Positions 44,195-54,947 of a stretch of 64,000 nt of DNA are shown in pieces. Below the pieces are notes generated by a model. That model was not told the origin of the DNA, made no database searches, and saw nothing but the letters and a program-made list of their open reading frames with translations. The DNA is from Psychrobacter aestuarii. Lineage in GTDB: Bacteria > Pseudomonadota > Gammaproteobacteria > Pseudomonadales > Moraxellaceae. The stretch covers positions 1,922,001-1,986,000 of the forward strand of contig NZ_CAJGYT010000001.1 of assembly GCF_904846035.1 (NCBI RefSeq), written 5' to 3'. Positions within the stretch are counted from its first letter, which is position 1. Each line of letters begins with the position of its first letter. The translations under genes were made by a program, and so were the position numbers.

Positions 44195-47100
44195 ATGAAG
44201 AACCAGCCCAACGAAATGGTGACGCTTGAATGGCTATTGCCACTCTTAAATCAGCAGTTAGAGCAACTGTCTGAAGGCTGGCTTGAGGATACCCAAGCCG
44301 CTGACATTGCGCCTTTAGCCCAGCATTATCACGACATTGATGGTGCGTTGGTGATGGCACAGTTGCCGCGTTTGGCAGATTTGGCAGGGGCGCTTAGCCT
44401 ATTGGCTGCCGCTTGTGCACGTCAGTCGATGGACGCTTCGGTGTCTCGCCAAGCCATCTTTGCGCATCAGCTATTGCAGCATGAGTTGATGGCCTATATA
44501 CAGACGGGCGTCTATCGTGAAGCGATGGTGTATAAGACCATTGATGGGCTGATTGAGCTGGCACAGCAGCTGTCTGATAGCCGTGATGACACAGACATAG
44601 CGCCTCGTATACAGCGCCTGCGTGCGCGCATCACCGCGCCTGCTCTTGATGCGGTAGATGCGGTGAGTCATGAGCCTTTTGTGTTGCCAGATTTGGAATA
44701 TCGCGCGCAGCTGAGCCAATGGCAAACAGAGGCGCAGGCATTGAGCGCGCACAATATCAATCACCCCGAGCGCTTAGCTGCTCTGCAAGCGATTAGCCAT
44801 ACGCTTTGGCAAAACATATCTGACGCGGTGCATCAGCGTTTGTGGTATGTGGTGGAGATTTGGCTGGACAATCTGGCACGAAATACCCAGCCTACGCCTG
44901 AAGCCTACAGCGCCATCTTGTCTGAGCTTGAGCGTATGATTGCGGTCTACGCGGCGTGTCAGTCAGACGCAAAGTTAGACAGCGTCAGTGCGGGACGTAT
45001 TGAAGCCATCATCGCTGATATTTACCTCAATATGAGCCGCTTTGCCGACTTGGACGATGCGGGCAAGACCCTTATTCATCAAATGCCTGCTTCAGATGTG
45101 TTGTCTGCGCGCTTTTTGCCCCGTATTTTGAATGACATTGAATCGATTATTTTTACGTTAGACCGTCCTTTGTCTTTGATTGAGCCATTGCGCCGTGTTG
45201 AAGAGCGGTTAGGCATGCGTGGCTGGAAGCTGTATGAAGCGCAAGTCACACAGATTTTGGACGATGTAGAGACGACAGCACATTCAGAAGAGGCCTTTGC
45301 ACAGGTGCAATGGCAAATCGAGCGCCAGCTGCAAGAGCTGTACAGCGCCATTTATCACACCGAGCAGACCATCCGCACCAAGATTGGTGACGCCACATCT
45401 TTCACGGTGCAAGCGCAGCGAGCAGAAGACGAGACACCCCCTTTAAGTCATATCGACGACCATGCACTGCGTGAGCTGCGTATTTTGGTTGAGAGCGTCA
45501 AGCGTCATTTTAATGATTACGTACAGCGTCAGCGCCCGCAGTTGTTGCCGCCCATGGAGACTTTCACGCAGATTGCCCATGCGTTTGAAGACATGGGTCT
45601 GCCAGAAGCACGCGCCGTTACAGACAACATTGCCTCGTTATTCACACAAATCATCGCGCACGACTTGCACACCTTGGGGTGGAAGCTGACCCAATCACTC
45701 GCTGAAGGTCTCTCTGCTATCGAGCTGCTGCTGGATTATCTGGCGCAGCAAGTGTTGGATGCACCTTTGTTGGTACAGGCGGCCAGCTATATCGATGAAG
45801 CCAGTCACCTGCTCGACGACTTGATTGCCCGTCCGATTGATCATACAGATGGCAATGACAGCCGTGCCGCATTGGCCTATACCAGTTTGCAAAACGCTGC
45901 AGAAAACGTGGTGCGCTACGATGACAGCGGCGAGATTGTGCCTGACGATATCGAAACAGCAGAATCGGACAATACGCACAGTGATACTGAGGGCGCTTTG
46001 CCTGAGCATGACGCGGCTGATGATGCAGATGCCGATAGCGATGAGCATGGTGATAGTGAGCAAACAGAGACCGCTGAAAAAGCGGCACCCGCCGTGCCAG
46101 AACAAAGCGCCTTACTACAAGAAGCGCGCAGTAAAACCAAGCCAGACAGCTTTGAGATTGACGAAGAGATACGAGAAATCTTCATCGAAGAGGTGGACGA
46201 GGTACTCGAAACTTTAGAAGAATTTTTGCCCATTTGGCAGCACGCGCCGCAAGATTTAACCCCACTGACAGAGGTACGTCGCAGCTTTCATACCCTAAAA
46301 GGCTCAGGGCGTATGGTCGGCGCATTTAGTATTAGCGAGATGGCGTGGGCCGTAGAGAACCTGCTTAATCGAGTGCTGGACAAGACGCTTGAGGTCAGTG
46401 ACGAAGTGGTCACTGTGGTGCTGTCTGCGGTCGATGCGACCAAGCCCTTGATTGCTGATTTTGCCGCTGGCGAACCACCAACGGTCGACACTGCAGTGAT
46501 TATCTTGCATTGTGACAATCTACTGGCGCACCGTGACTATAACGATGGTCTGCCAGCTTCTGTCGCAGCAGGACAGGACAGCGTCCATCACGACGCGGCG
46601 CTTGAGTCTGTCAGCGACACATTGAGCGCGCCCGTGCTTACCAGCGATACCGACACCATCGCGGACACAGCGCATACCGCCAGTGAAGCGTCACCTGTGG
46701 CCAGTGCGTCTGCCGATACGGGTATGGCAGGACAGGTGCCCGATGTGCTTATGCCTTTTATAGATGAGGCCGTGCTGCCTGCGGACAGCGATGATGCTGA
46801 CCCTGACATCAAAGAGATTTTTATCGAAGAGGCGGAAGAGGTTCTAGAAGAAATCGTACCGCTTTATGAGCAATGGCAGCAAGCACCTGAGTCACTCGAC
46901 GTGCTCAAAGATGTGCGCCGTGGTTTTCACACACTTAAAGGCTCAGGGCGCATGGTGGGCGCGCACCATTCAGCAGAGCTGGCATGGTCTATTGAAAATA
47001 TGCTAAACCGCATACTCGACCATACGGTGACGGTATCAACAGGCATGGTCGCGTTGGTCGGTGATGTGCTGGATGCCTATCCTGAATTGATTGAGATTTT

Positions 47101-50100
47101 TGCGCAGCAGCACCGCGCGTATCCGCAAAAGATGGCATTGTGGGTGGCATGTGCCAATGCCTATAACAAACAGCTTGGCGATGCGTTTACTTATCTTGAC
47201 GTACAAGCAGATGCGCCCGCTGACGAGATTCAGGATAGCTATGAGGCAGATGTCGAAGCGCCAATCGTTGACGAAACCCTACAGACCTTGTATTCAGTGA
47301 GTGAAATGATTGGTGAAACGCCAGTCATCGAGCACATACCTGATGATGAAGAGCGCGAGCTGTGCCATATCTTTGTCGAAGAAGCGCAGTCGTTATTACA
47401 AGTGATTGATGGCTTTATCAGTGAGCATGAACAAGACACCGAGACAGCCGTTAGTGACGAGTTGGTTCGCGCATTTCATACCTTGCGCGGCGCGTCAGGC
47501 TCGTGTTCTTTGAGCGCCATCAGTGAAGTCAGCGCTGCGATTGAAAAGAGCCTAGAGCAGCTCCAGCATCATGACACACCGATTAACGCGCAGCACTTAC
47601 AAGCGCTCAAGCAGTCTGCCGTATTGATTAAAGAGTATCTGATCAATTACGAAGAAGGGCTACAGCAGCATGAGACAGCAGCACCAGATCGCACGCAGCA
47701 GGAGCAAGAGCTGCTATCACTCCAAGGTATGCTAGAGAGCACCGAGCAGCCAGTCACCTCAGTATCACATCTGAATGTGGTCGAGCTGTTAGATATCGGC
47801 GTAGACGATCTGCTAGATGCAGACATGGAGCTCGAGTCTGTATTGGCGAGCGCCAATGAGACGCAGCTGCTGCATTACGCCAATCAGCAGCAGCAGCAAA
47901 TCACTGCCTTGATGAGCCAAACCCAGTCTTCACGTAAGTTCACACGTATTTTGACGACGTTACAGAATGCTTATACGCTGCTGGCACAGCACCTTGAGGT
48001 GCGTTTTAAGCCTGAGTTTGTGGCATTATTGCTCGGCGGGCACAAGCAGCTGGTGGGTCTGTTCGATGCATTGGCCGCCAGTATGTCTCTTAAAGTAGAC
48101 GAGGCCGCACTTGAGTCATCAGAGCGCTGGCTAGCAGATTATGAAGCTACCGCGAGCCGTCATGACAATGCAGCGGACGTCGCACCAGTAGTCGAAGACA
48201 GCGCGCCGCCATCAGCGGATATGGCGCCCGTCACTGCGGTCGCGCCTGTTATCAGTGCTGAGCCTATGCCTGTCAAGCCTGTGCAAACGACATCGGCGGA
48301 GCAGTCAAAACCTGAGGTTATCGATACCGACATTGAGCTGCTGGAGATTTTCTTAGAAGAAGCGCAAGAGTTAGATACCGCTGTGGCCACGACTTTTGGC
48401 ACATGGCGCGATGATATTTATAACTTAAGTGCACTAAAAGTGCTGCAGCGCCATTTGCACACCATCAAAGGTGGCGCGCGTATGGCAGGCATTCAGAGTA
48501 TCGGTGACCTGACGCACGAGGCTGAGAGTATCTATGAAGCCTTTGTTGAAAACACGATTGAGCCAACCGATCAGTGGTTCACCATCATGCAGATGGTACA
48601 AGACACCTTGTCCTTGCAAATTGACCATGTGGTACGTTATCAAGAGTCTTTCTTTGCCAATGAACTGATTGAGCAGCTACAAGCCTTCTTATACATGAAA
48701 GAGCTGCCAGAAACCGTCACTTTGGTACTGCCAGCGCTGCAAGGTCAGAACGCTGCGCAGACTGAAGAAGAAATAGTGACGCCTGAAGAAGACATTACTA
48801 CACAGGCAGATTCTGACGATATCGTCAGTCTCGACATGATGGTCGATGCCTCATGGAGTGATGGCTTGCCTGACCCTGATATTCTAGAGGTGTTCTTAGA
48901 AGAGGCGGACGAGCTTATCTTGAGTAGCAGCAAGTATTTGCAGCTGTTCTTAAACAACATCAGCGACCTTGTGGCGCTACAAACCTTGCAGCGCAACTTA
49001 CATACCATCAAAGGCGGCGCGCGCATGGTGTCGGCCAATGGTATCGCAGACTTGGCGCACCAGATGGAAACGGTCTACGAAGAGCTGGCCATCCGTCGTC
49101 GCCCAGCCACCAAAATGGTCGCGCAGCTGTTGGTTGCTTGTCATGACTGGCTCTCTGATGCGGTGTTTATTCTTAAACACAAAATCAATGCGCCGATGCC
49201 AAGCGCCTTGATTGGTGCTTTGCAAAAATTCATCAAAAACCCAGACAGCTTAAAATCGATTCCCACGCAGTCCCTACAGACGCAGCTGTCGGCTGTGCTT
49301 GCTAAGCAAAACAAGCAAGAGACGGTGCGCCGCGTTGAAGACATCAGTCGTATGCCACCAATGACAGGGCAGTTCGATACCCAGCAGCAAAGCAGCACCA
49401 ATGAGATGATTCGTATCTCAAGCAACTTGATTGAGCATATGATTAACCTCTCGGGCGAGTCGGCGATTAACCGTGCGCGTATCGACATGGGTATGAGCAG
49501 CCTGACCAACAGCTTGGAGGAGATGGGCACGACGGTACAGCGTTTGGCTGACCAGCTGCGCCGTATGGAAATTGAGCTTGAAGCGCAAATTCTGTCACAA
49601 ATCGACGATGCTGAGCTGATTGAGAATGAAGGCTTTGACCCGCTTGAGATGGACCAATACTCTGCCTTAAATCAGCTGTCAAAGTCACTGACCGAGTCGG
49701 CATCGGATTTGCTTGATATTAACAATACCTTGCTCGAAAAAACGCGTGACAATGAAAACTTATTGCTACAGCTGTCACGGACGCAGGCCGATTTGCAAAA
49801 CGGTTTGATGAGCTCGCGGATTGTACCGTTCTCGCGCTTGATTCCGCGTCTTGAGCGTATCGTACGCCAGACGGGTAACGAGCTGAACAAGTCGGTGAGT
49901 CTGGTTGTCGATAATGCCGATGACGAGATGGACAGAACCATCTTGGAGCGCATCACCTCGCCACTAGAGCACATGCTGCGTAACGCGGTGGACCATGGTA
50001 TCGAAAGCCCGCAAGAGCGTCTTGAGGCAGGAAAAGAGCGTAACGGTCAGATTCGCCTTGAGCTGATGCGTGAAGGCAGTGAGATGGTGATTCACTTGAG

Positions 50101-51247
50101 CGATGATGGTCGCGGCATCAATGTTGAGGCCGTCCGCCAAAAAGCCATTGCCCAAGGGTTGATTGATGAAAACGACCGCTTATCCGACCTTGAAGTGATG
50201 CAGTACATCTTTAACGCGGGTCTGACCACCACCAAAACCGTCACCCAAATCTCAGGGCGCGGCGTGGGTATGGACGTGGTCATCAGTGAGATTCGTCAGT
50301 TGGGCGGCGTGGTTTCGGTCAACTCCGTAGCGGGTCAAGGCTCGCGCTTTACCATTCGTGTACCGCTGACGGTTGCGGTTTCTGATGCGCTGATTGTTCG
50401 CGCCGCTGACCGCTATTACGCCATTCCGCTGGTACACATTGAGCGTGTGGTGCGTATTGAGCCTGAGCATCTGTACGACTACTACCGCTCCGAGCGCGCC
50501 ACCATGCGCATTGAGAATAACGACTACCGCGTGCGCTATTTGAATGAGATTTTGACAGGCAGCAAACTTAATGAGCTGGCGGTTAACACCAGCAGCAGTT
50601 TACCTGTTATTATCATTAAAAACCGCGCAGGGCAAAATCTGGCTTTGCAGGTAGACCAGATTGCAGGCTCGCGTATTGAGGTGGTGGTTAAGCCACTAGG
50701 ACGCCAGCTGTCGCACCTTGCGGGTATCTCTGCCGCGACCATCATGGGTGATGGCTCGGTCATGCTGATTTTAGACCCCATCGCCTTGATGCGTAACACG
50801 ACCATCATGAAAGAGATGAAGCAGGTCAGTCAGTCCACGAGCCAGAGCCGTGACGATAAGAAAGTCAGCGTCTTGGTGGTCGATGACTCGGTAACGGTCA
50901 GAAAGGTCACCTCGCGCTTCTTAGAGCGTCAAGGCATCACCGCGATGGTGGCAAAAGATGGTATCGATGCGATAGAGATTTTGCAAGAAGCGCTGCCTGA
51001 TTTGATTTTGTTAGATATTGAAATGCCGCGTATGGACGGTTTTGAAGTGGCGACCCAAGTGCGTCACAACAATCGTCTACGCGACATCCCCATCATCATG
51101 ATTACCTCGCGCACAGGCGAAAAACACCGCGAGCGCGCGTTTGAGACGGGGGTGAATGACTACATGGGTAAGCCATTCCAAGAAAATGAGCTATTAAACA
51201 AAATCCAAACCCTACTGGGGATAGAACTAAGTGCGACAGATGACTGA
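44195..51247 (+). CDS. chpA: Multi-Hpt hybrid chemosensory kinase ChpA
   Basis: A 2350-residue CheA-type kinase. About 600 N-terminal residues resemble FimL/pseudo-Hpt helices without a phosphoacceptor. Five Hpt domains follow with phosphoaccepting histidines H699, H912, H1095 (in the variant H-T-L-R-G), H1422 and H1603, separated by acidic low-complexity linkers. The P3/HATPase region has the N box near H1926 (L-E-H-M-L-R-N-A-V-D-H-G) and G1 near D1970 (D-D-G-R-G-I), with I-S-G-R-G-V-G-M-D-V. A CheW domain spans about 2062-2200 and a C-terminal receiver carries D2274. It phosphorylates PilG/PilH in response to PilJ. Its length is close to Pseudomonas ChpA (about 2480). Confidence 0.95.
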   Translation: MKNQPNEMVTLEWLLPLLNQQLEQLSEGWLEDTQAADIAPLAQHYHDIDGALVMAQLPRLADLAGALSLLAAACARQSMDASVSRQAIFAHQLLQHELMAYIQTGVYREAMVYKTIDGLIELAQQLSDSRDDTDIAPRIQRLRARITAPALDAVDAVSHEPFVLPDLEYRAQLSQWQTEAQALSAHNINHPERLAALQAISHTLWQNISDAVHQRLWYVVEIWLDNLARNTQPTPEAYSAILSELERMIAVYAACQSDAKLDSVSAGRIEAIIADIYLNMSRFADLDDAGKTLIHQMPASDVLSARFLPRILNDIESIIFTLDRPLSLIEPLRRVEERLGMRGWKLYEAQVTQILDDVETTAHSEEAFAQVQWQIERQLQELYSAIYHTEQTIRTKIGDATSFTVQAQRAEDETPPLSHIDDHALRELRILVESVKRHFNDYVQRQRPQLLPPMETFTQIAHAFEDMGLPEARAVTDNIASLFTQIIAHDLHTLGWKLTQSLAEGLSAIELLLDYLAQQVLDAPLLVQAASYIDEASHLLDDLIARPIDHTDGNDSRAALAYTSLQNAAENVVRYDDSGEIVPDDIETAESDNTHSDTEGALPEHDAADDADADSDEHGDSEQTETAEKAAPAVPEQSALLQEARSKTKPDSFEIDEEIREIFIEEVDEVLETLEEFLPIWQHAPQDLTPLTEVRRSFHTLKGSGRMVGAFSISEMAWAVENLLNRVLDKTLEVSDEVVTVVLSAVDATKPLIADFAAGEPPTVDTAVIILHCDNLLAHRDYNDGLPASVAAGQDSVHHDAALESVSDTLSAPVLTSDTDTIADTAHTASEASPVASASADTGMAGQVPDVLMPFIDEAVLPADSDDADPDIKEIFIEEAEEVLEEIVPLYEQWQQAPESLDVLKDVRRGFHTLKGSGRMVGAHHSAELAWSIENMLNRILDHTVTVSTGMVALVGDVLDAYPELIEIFAQQHRAYPQKMALWVACANAYNKQLGDAFTYLDVQADAPADEIQDSYEADVEAPIVDETLQTLYSVSEMIGETPVIEHIPDDEERELCHIFVEEAQSLLQVIDGFISEHEQDTETAVSDELVRAFHTLRGASGSCSLSAISEVSAAIEKSLEQLQHHDTPINAQHLQALKQSAVLIKEYLINYEEGLQQHETAAPDRTQQEQELLSLQGMLESTEQPVTSVSHLNVVELLDIGVDDLLDADMELESVLASANETQLLHYANQQQQQITALMSQTQSSRKFTRILTTLQNAYTLLAQHLEVRFKPEFVALLLGGHKQLVGLFDALAASMSLKVDEAALESSERWLADYEATASRHDNAADVAPVVEDSAPPSADMAPVTAVAPVISAEPMPVKPVQTTSAEQSKPEVIDTDIELLEIFLEEAQELDTAVATTFGTWRDDIYNLSALKVLQRHLHTIKGGARMAGIQSIGDLTHEAESIYEAFVENTIEPTDQWFTIMQMVQDTLSLQIDHVVRYQESFFANELIEQLQAFLYMKELPETVTLVLPALQGQNAAQTEEEIVTPEEDITTQADSDDIVSLDMMVDASWSDGLPDPDILEVFLEEADELILSSSKYLQLFLNNISDLVALQTLQRNLHTIKGGARMVSANGIADLAHQMETVYEELAIRRRPATKMVAQLLVACHDWLSDAVFILKHKINAPMPSALIGALQKFIKNPDSLKSIPTQSLQTQLSAVLAKQNKQETVRRVEDISRMPPMTGQFDTQQQSSTNEMIRISSNLIEHMINLSGESAINRARIDMGMSSLTNSLEEMGTTVQRLADQLRRMEIELEAQILSQIDDAELIENEGFDPLEMDQYSALNQLSKSLTESASDLLDINNTLLEKTRDNENLLLQLSRTQADLQNGLMSSRIVPFSRLIPRLERIVRQTGNELNKSVSLVVDNADDEMDRTILERITSPLEHMLRNAVDHGIESPQERLEAGKERNGQIRLELMREGSEMVIHLSDDGRGINVEAVRQKAIAQGLIDENDRLSDLEVMQYIFNAGLTTTKTVTQISGRGVGMDVVISEIRQLGGVVSVNSVAGQGSRFTIRVPLTVAVSDALIVRAADRYYAIPLVHIERVVRIEPEHLYDYYRSERATMRIENNDYRVRYLNEILTGSKLNELAVNTSSSLPVIIIKNRAGQNLALQVDQIAGSRIEVVVKPLGRQLSHLAGISAATIMGDGSVMLILDPIALMRNTTIMKEMKQVSQSTSQSRDDKKVSVLVVDDSVTVRKVTSRFLERQGITAMVAKDGIDAIEILQEALPDLILLDIEMPRMDGFEVATQVRHNNRLRDIPIIMITSRTGEKHRERAFETGVNDYMGKPFQENELLNKIQTLLGIELSATDD

Positions 51248-52235
51248 TGACACACAGACGAAACCCTTAGCCGACACCTCGACCAGTGACATCACGATGC
51301 TGGTCGTCGCCGAGAGCCAACACCAACGCTTGGCACTCAGTGAGACCATTCGTGGCTGCGGTTTTACGCTGATAGACAGCGTGAACCGCGCACAATTAAA
51401 ACGAAAACCCATTAGAAATAAAATCGATGTCTGGCTGATTGACGGCGACTACGATGATGACACCGCAAGTATGATTGCCAATACCCAATCAAAAGCGGTA
51501 CTCGTCGGGTTTTCGCAAGCGCCATACTTCAATGCTATCCAGTACTATGCCAAATGGCAGCGTAAGCTTAAACGCAAACTGGCGCAAATCCTTGAAATGC
51601 CCGTTCTTGCGGCGTCTCCCGTCTATGAGCACACGCAGCCGCATTGGCAGTACGTGGTGCTGCTGGGCGCGTCTATGGGCGGTCCAAGCGCGGTAAAAGA
51701 GTTTTTGGACAACCTATCGCCTGATTTGCCAATTTGTATTTTGCTCGCGCATCACTTTAATCCCAGTATGGTTGAGACGCTGCCACGAGTCATCAATCGG
51801 CACAACGATTGGCGCTGCCAGTTAATCACCAGTACGCGGCGGCTACAAGCAGGGCATTGTCTGATTGCCCCCATCAATCAGCAGATTGTCTGCGACTCTA
51901 CTGGACGCGTGATTGTTACCGATAAAACGTGGCCGGGCGGCTACAAACCTGCGATTGGCGAGATATTGAAAAACGCCAGCGATGTCTATGGCAGCCGCCT
52001 TATCAGCATCATCTTTTCAGGGATGGGTACGGATGGGTCGCAGCATTTGGCAACGATTCAGGACAATCACAGCCAGCTGTGGGTACAAGACCCACGCCTA
52101 AGCACGTGTCCCAGTCAGCCGCAGAGCGTACTGGATTCAGGGTACTGCCAGTTTTCAGGCAGTCCCACCGCACTTGCACAAAAGCTGACCGACTATATCG
52201 CTGAGATGACGCAAATCTCATATTCGCTGTCTTAA
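51231..52235 (+). CDS. chpB: CheB-type methylesterase ChpB
   Basis: A 334-residue protein. The methylesterase catalytic triad is visible as S148 (G-A-S-M-G-G), H174 or H175 (L-A-H-H-F) and D268 (S-G-M-G-T-D-G). The N-terminal 120 residues look like a degenerate receiver domain with only a weak acidic pocket. It overlaps chpA by 17 nt if GTG 51231 is used (GGGGAT lies 8 nt upstream) or by 8 nt from ATG 51240; translational coupling is likely. It removes methyl groups added to PilJ by PilK. Confidence 0.88.
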   Translation: MRQMTDDTQTKPLADTSTSDITMLVVAESQHQRLALSETIRGCGFTLIDSVNRAQLKRKPIRNKIDVWLIDGDYDDDTASMIANTQSKAVLVGFSQAPYFNAIQYYAKWQRKLKRKLAQILEMPVLAASPVYEHTQPHWQYVVLLGASMGGPSAVKEFLDNLSPDLPICILLAHHFNPSMVETLPRVINRHNDWRCQLITSTRRLQAGHCLIAPINQQIVCDSTGRVIVTDKTWPGGYKPAIGEILKNASDVYGSRLISIIFSGMGTDGSQHLATIQDNHSQLWVQDPRLSTCPSQPQSVLDSGYCQFSGSPTALAQKLTDYIAEMTQISYSLS

Positions 52236-52283
52236 AGCGTTTTAAGTAAATTTTGATAATCGTTAACCCATGGTGAGTACCTT

Positions 52284-52856
52284 ATGAGCCAGATTCGCAA
52301 ACATACCTTTGAGGCAGTCAGCTTATTGTCGGCTGATAACGGCTTACTTGACGTCACAGTTGTACCTGCAAAAAACCAGCCCGATTGGCTCGTGCCGAGC
52401 AGCCTGATTTTGAGTGTGGATGACTATCAAGAGCGTATTTGGACGTATCTGTGGCAAGACCAAGAGGTGGCGGTCTTTCACTTGCTGCCTCGAGGACATC
52501 AGCCAGATAAGCTGGTGGTGCTAGAGGGCAATACCGATGTACACCGTTTGGCTTTGCAGACCGCAGGTGAGCTTGACAGCTTTACCGTGCGTATCGCCGA
52601 TGTCAAAGACATTGAGCTGCCTGAGCAGTATCAAGTGGTGGCGGCGGATAACATCGAAAAAAACCGCCAAAACAAAAGCGGCAATATTTTTCGTGAATCG
52701 GCGAGCCAAGATAACAATAATGATGCACTTGCAGAACAATTGCGAGAAAATGTTTTGATATCTTATCTGTTCCAGACCGTCATGGTGAACGATCAAATCT
52801 ATTTGGTACCTGACTTGGATAAAATCGCCCACAATATGGTTGACCTTGACAGCTAG
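52284..52856 (+). CDS. chpC: CheW-like protein ChpC
   Basis: A 190-residue protein following chpB by 48 bp, in the position of ChpC. It has a divergent CheW-like beta pattern (WLVPSSLILSVDDY, EVAVFHLLPRGHQPDKLVVLEGNTDVHRLALQTAG). ChpC can link additional receptors to ChpA. Assignment rests on position plus weak CheW resemblance. It is the last gene of the Chp operon. Confidence 0.75.
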   Translation: MSQIRKHTFEAVSLLSADNGLLDVTVVPAKNQPDWLVPSSLILSVDDYQERIWTYLWQDQEVAVFHLLPRGHQPDKLVVLEGNTDVHRLALQTAGELDSFTVRIADVKDIELPEQYQVVAADNIEKNRQNKSGNIFRESASQDNNNDALAEQLRENVLISYLFQTVMVNDQIYLVPDLDKIAHNMVDLDS

Positions 52857-52955
52857 TCAAAGCGCCGTGAAAAACAGTGCCGTGCTGTATTTACTTTTTG
52901 CCACAATAATAACCACCGATAACCATCTATAAGATAAATAATAAGAAGACGCCTT

Positions 52956-53483
52956 ATGAATAATACCGCACCCGCGCTGCACAAATGGCCCGTCAGTAGC
53001 CGAATTTTTCATTGGATCAGCGCGCTGTTATTACTCATCACGTGGGGCATGATTTTATTGAGTGAAAATATTGGTGGCAGTACCTATATCGGTTTGCACA
53101 AAGCATTTGGTTTAAGCTTATTGTTTTGGATGATAGCGCGTGTCATTAATCGCTTATTCACCCAAGCACCACCTGAAATGCCTGCGCCCAAATGGCAAAT
53201 GCTGGCGTCACGTCTGACCCATTTTGCCTTATATGCAGCCTTGATTGCCATGCCGATTGCGGGGCTATTGATGACTGTTTATGGCGGTCGCCCTGTCGAT
53301 ATGTTCGGTCTGTTTGCGATTCCTGTCTTTGTGACCCCCGATAGAGGTATGGCGCGTTTTTTTAATGACATGCATACTGAGATTATCTGGCCAATGATTA
53401 TCGCCTTTACGCTTTTACACATCGGTGCTGCGCTTTATCATCAGTTCGTCAAAAAAGACCGTCTAATCCATCGTATGAAATAA
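52956..53483 (+). CDS. Cytochrome b561 family protein
   Basis: A 175-residue four-helix membrane protein. Candidate haem-ligating histidines are H19 (R-I-F-H-W), H48 (G-L-H-K-A-F-G), H140 (D-M-H-T-E) and H155 (L-L-H-I-G-A-A-L-Y-H), the spacing expected for bacterial cytochrome b561. It should transfer electrons between quinol and a partner such as superoxide. It is monocistronic and followed by a terminator. Confidence 0.9.
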   Translation: MNNTAPALHKWPVSSRIFHWISALLLLITWGMILLSENIGGSTYIGLHKAFGLSLLFWMIARVINRLFTQAPPEMPAPKWQMLASRLTHFALYAALIAMPIAGLLMTVYGGRPVDMFGLFAIPVFVTPDRGMARFFNDMHTEIIWPMIIAFTLLHIGAALYHQFVKKDRLIHRMK

Positions 53484-53494
53484 AGCCTACATAC

Positions 53495-53524
53495 AAAAAA
53501 GCCCCATTCACATGGGGCTTTTTT
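53495..53524. terminator. Bidirectional terminator between cytochrome b561 and minE
   Basis: GCCCCAT (53501-53507) pairs with ATGGGGC (53512-53518), flanked by A and T tracts, between convergent genes. Confidence 0.9.
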
Positions 53525-53554
53525 ATTACGGTGCGCAAACGGCAGTCTGCGAGC

Positions 53555-53848
53555 TTATGGCTTTTTTTGATGCTCAGGCAAGCTGATGTTCATCTCAAGC
53601 ACATCCAGACTGTCTTCGTGGCGGTGATTGATGTTGACATCATTAATCTGAACACCATTCACGTACTTGTTCACCACTTCTAAGATTTCACGCTTCATCT
53701 TTTCAATACGCTCAGCGGTCAAGCGACTGTTCAGACGATTTTCGCTGGCAACGATAACCTTAAGGCGTTCCGTTGCCGCGTTTGCACTGCCACTTGCTTG
53801 ATTCTCAGAACCAAACAAATTGCTCCAAAATCCTTTTTTCTTGCTCAT
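53555..53848 (-). CDS. minE: Cell division topological specificity factor MinE
   Basis: A 97-residue protein: N-terminal amphipathic segment (WSNLFG), the MinD-activating helix [10 protein letters not shown], and a C-terminal topological domain. It drives pole-to-pole oscillation of MinCD. Its ATG overlaps the minD stop (TAATG), indicating coupled translation. Confidence 0.95.
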   Translation of the reverse strand: MSKKKGFWSNLFGSENQASGSANAATERLKVIVASENRLNSRLTAERIEKMKREILEVVNKYVNGVQINDVNINHRHEDSLDVLEMNISLPEHQKKP

Positions 53849-54663
53849 TATTGACCCCCAAACCAGCGCTGTAAGAAGCTCTTTTTCTTCACCTCAAGAT
53901 GACGCAGTGGGCGCTCTTCGCCAAGGAAACGAGCGACGATATCGTCATAACATTGACCCGCGACAGAGTCGGTGTAATGAATGACAGGTTCACCGTGGTT
54001 TGATGCTTCAAGGACAGCGTGGTTTTCAGGAATAACCCCAAGCAGTGGCACTTTTAGAATGTCATTTGAGATGGTGTCGATATCCATCATCTCATTGGCA
54101 GCCGCGCGCTCAGGATTGTAGCGGGTGATGACCAAGTGCTCACGTACCGTGCCTTGGTTTTCTTCCACTTTTTTGGTGCGGCTTTGTAAGATACCGATGA
54201 TACGATCCGAGTCACGTACTGAAGAGATTTCAGGGTTGGTGACGATGATGGCTTCATCGGCATGGTACATAGCAAGCTGTGCGCCGCGCTCGATACCGGC
54301 AGGTGAGTCGCAGATGATGTAATCAAACTGTTTTGATAGCTCATCCATGACCTCCGCCACGCCTTCGTTGGTCAGCGCGTCTTTGTCACGCGTTTGGCTG
54401 GCTGGCAGAATGAATAAGTTTTCGAGCTGCTTGTCTTTAACGAGCGCTTGAGATAGGCGAGCGCTGCCGCTGATGACATCAACAAAGTCGTAAACAATAC
54501 GGTTTTCACAACCCATGATCAAATCAAGGTTACGCAAACCCACATCAAAATCAATAACGACTGTCTTATAGCCTCGTAACGCCAAGCCGGCAGCAAAAGA
54601 AGCGCTGGTCGTGGTTTTGCCCACACCGCCTTTACCTGAAGTGATCACAACAATCTTTGCCAC
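53848..54663 (-). CDS. minD: Septum site-determining ATPase MinD
   Basis: A 271-residue ParA-type ATPase with the deviant Walker A K11-[16 protein letters not shown] switch I and C-D-S-P-A-G-I switch II. The C-terminal amphipathic membrane-targeting helix ends [10 protein letters not shown]. It recruits MinC to the membrane. minD is separated from minC by an unusually long 284-bp gap. Confidence 0.97.
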   Translation of the reverse strand: MAKIVVITSGKGGVGKTTTSASFAAGLALRGYKTVVIDFDVGLRNLDLIMGCENRIVYDFVDVISGSARLSQALVKDKQLENLFILPASQTRDKDALTNEGVAEVMDELSKQFDYIICDSPAGIERGAQLAMYHADEAIIVTNPEISSVRDSDRIIGILQSRTKKVEENQGTVREHLVITRYNPERAAANEMMDIDTISNDILKVPLLGVIPENHAVLEASNHGEPVIHYTDSVAGQCYDDIVARFLGEERPLRHLEVKKKSFLQRWFGGQ

Positions 54664-54877
54664 AATGGCGCACTCCTATGAATTTATGAGATGACTGATG
54701 AATAATAAAAAATTGGCTCAATACCGCAGGCAAAAAGGCACTCAAAAATCAGGGTGTCTGACTTTGACTGTTTTGGCTCAAAATAGCGTGTAATAAGCGC
54801 AATCTACGACCGTAAGCCTAGCATAAATAAACAAAAATTTATAGCGAGTCACGGTGAAATAATAAAAAGTGATTTTA

Positions 54878-54905
54878 AAGCTGTTATTAATAATAACGAC
54901 AGCTT
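54878..54905 (-). terminator. Imperfect hairpin between minC and minD
   Basis: AAGCTGT (54878-54884) pairs with ACAGCTT (54899-54905), the inner TTATTA/TAATAA also pairing around a small bulge. On the minus strand a T-rich stretch follows about 10 nt later. It could terminate minC transcription, leaving minDE to a separate promoter in 54664-54877. Confidence 0.45.
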
Positions 54906-54947
54906 ATGTTATGAATAATGGCATTGATAAATTTCCCACCAATACGC

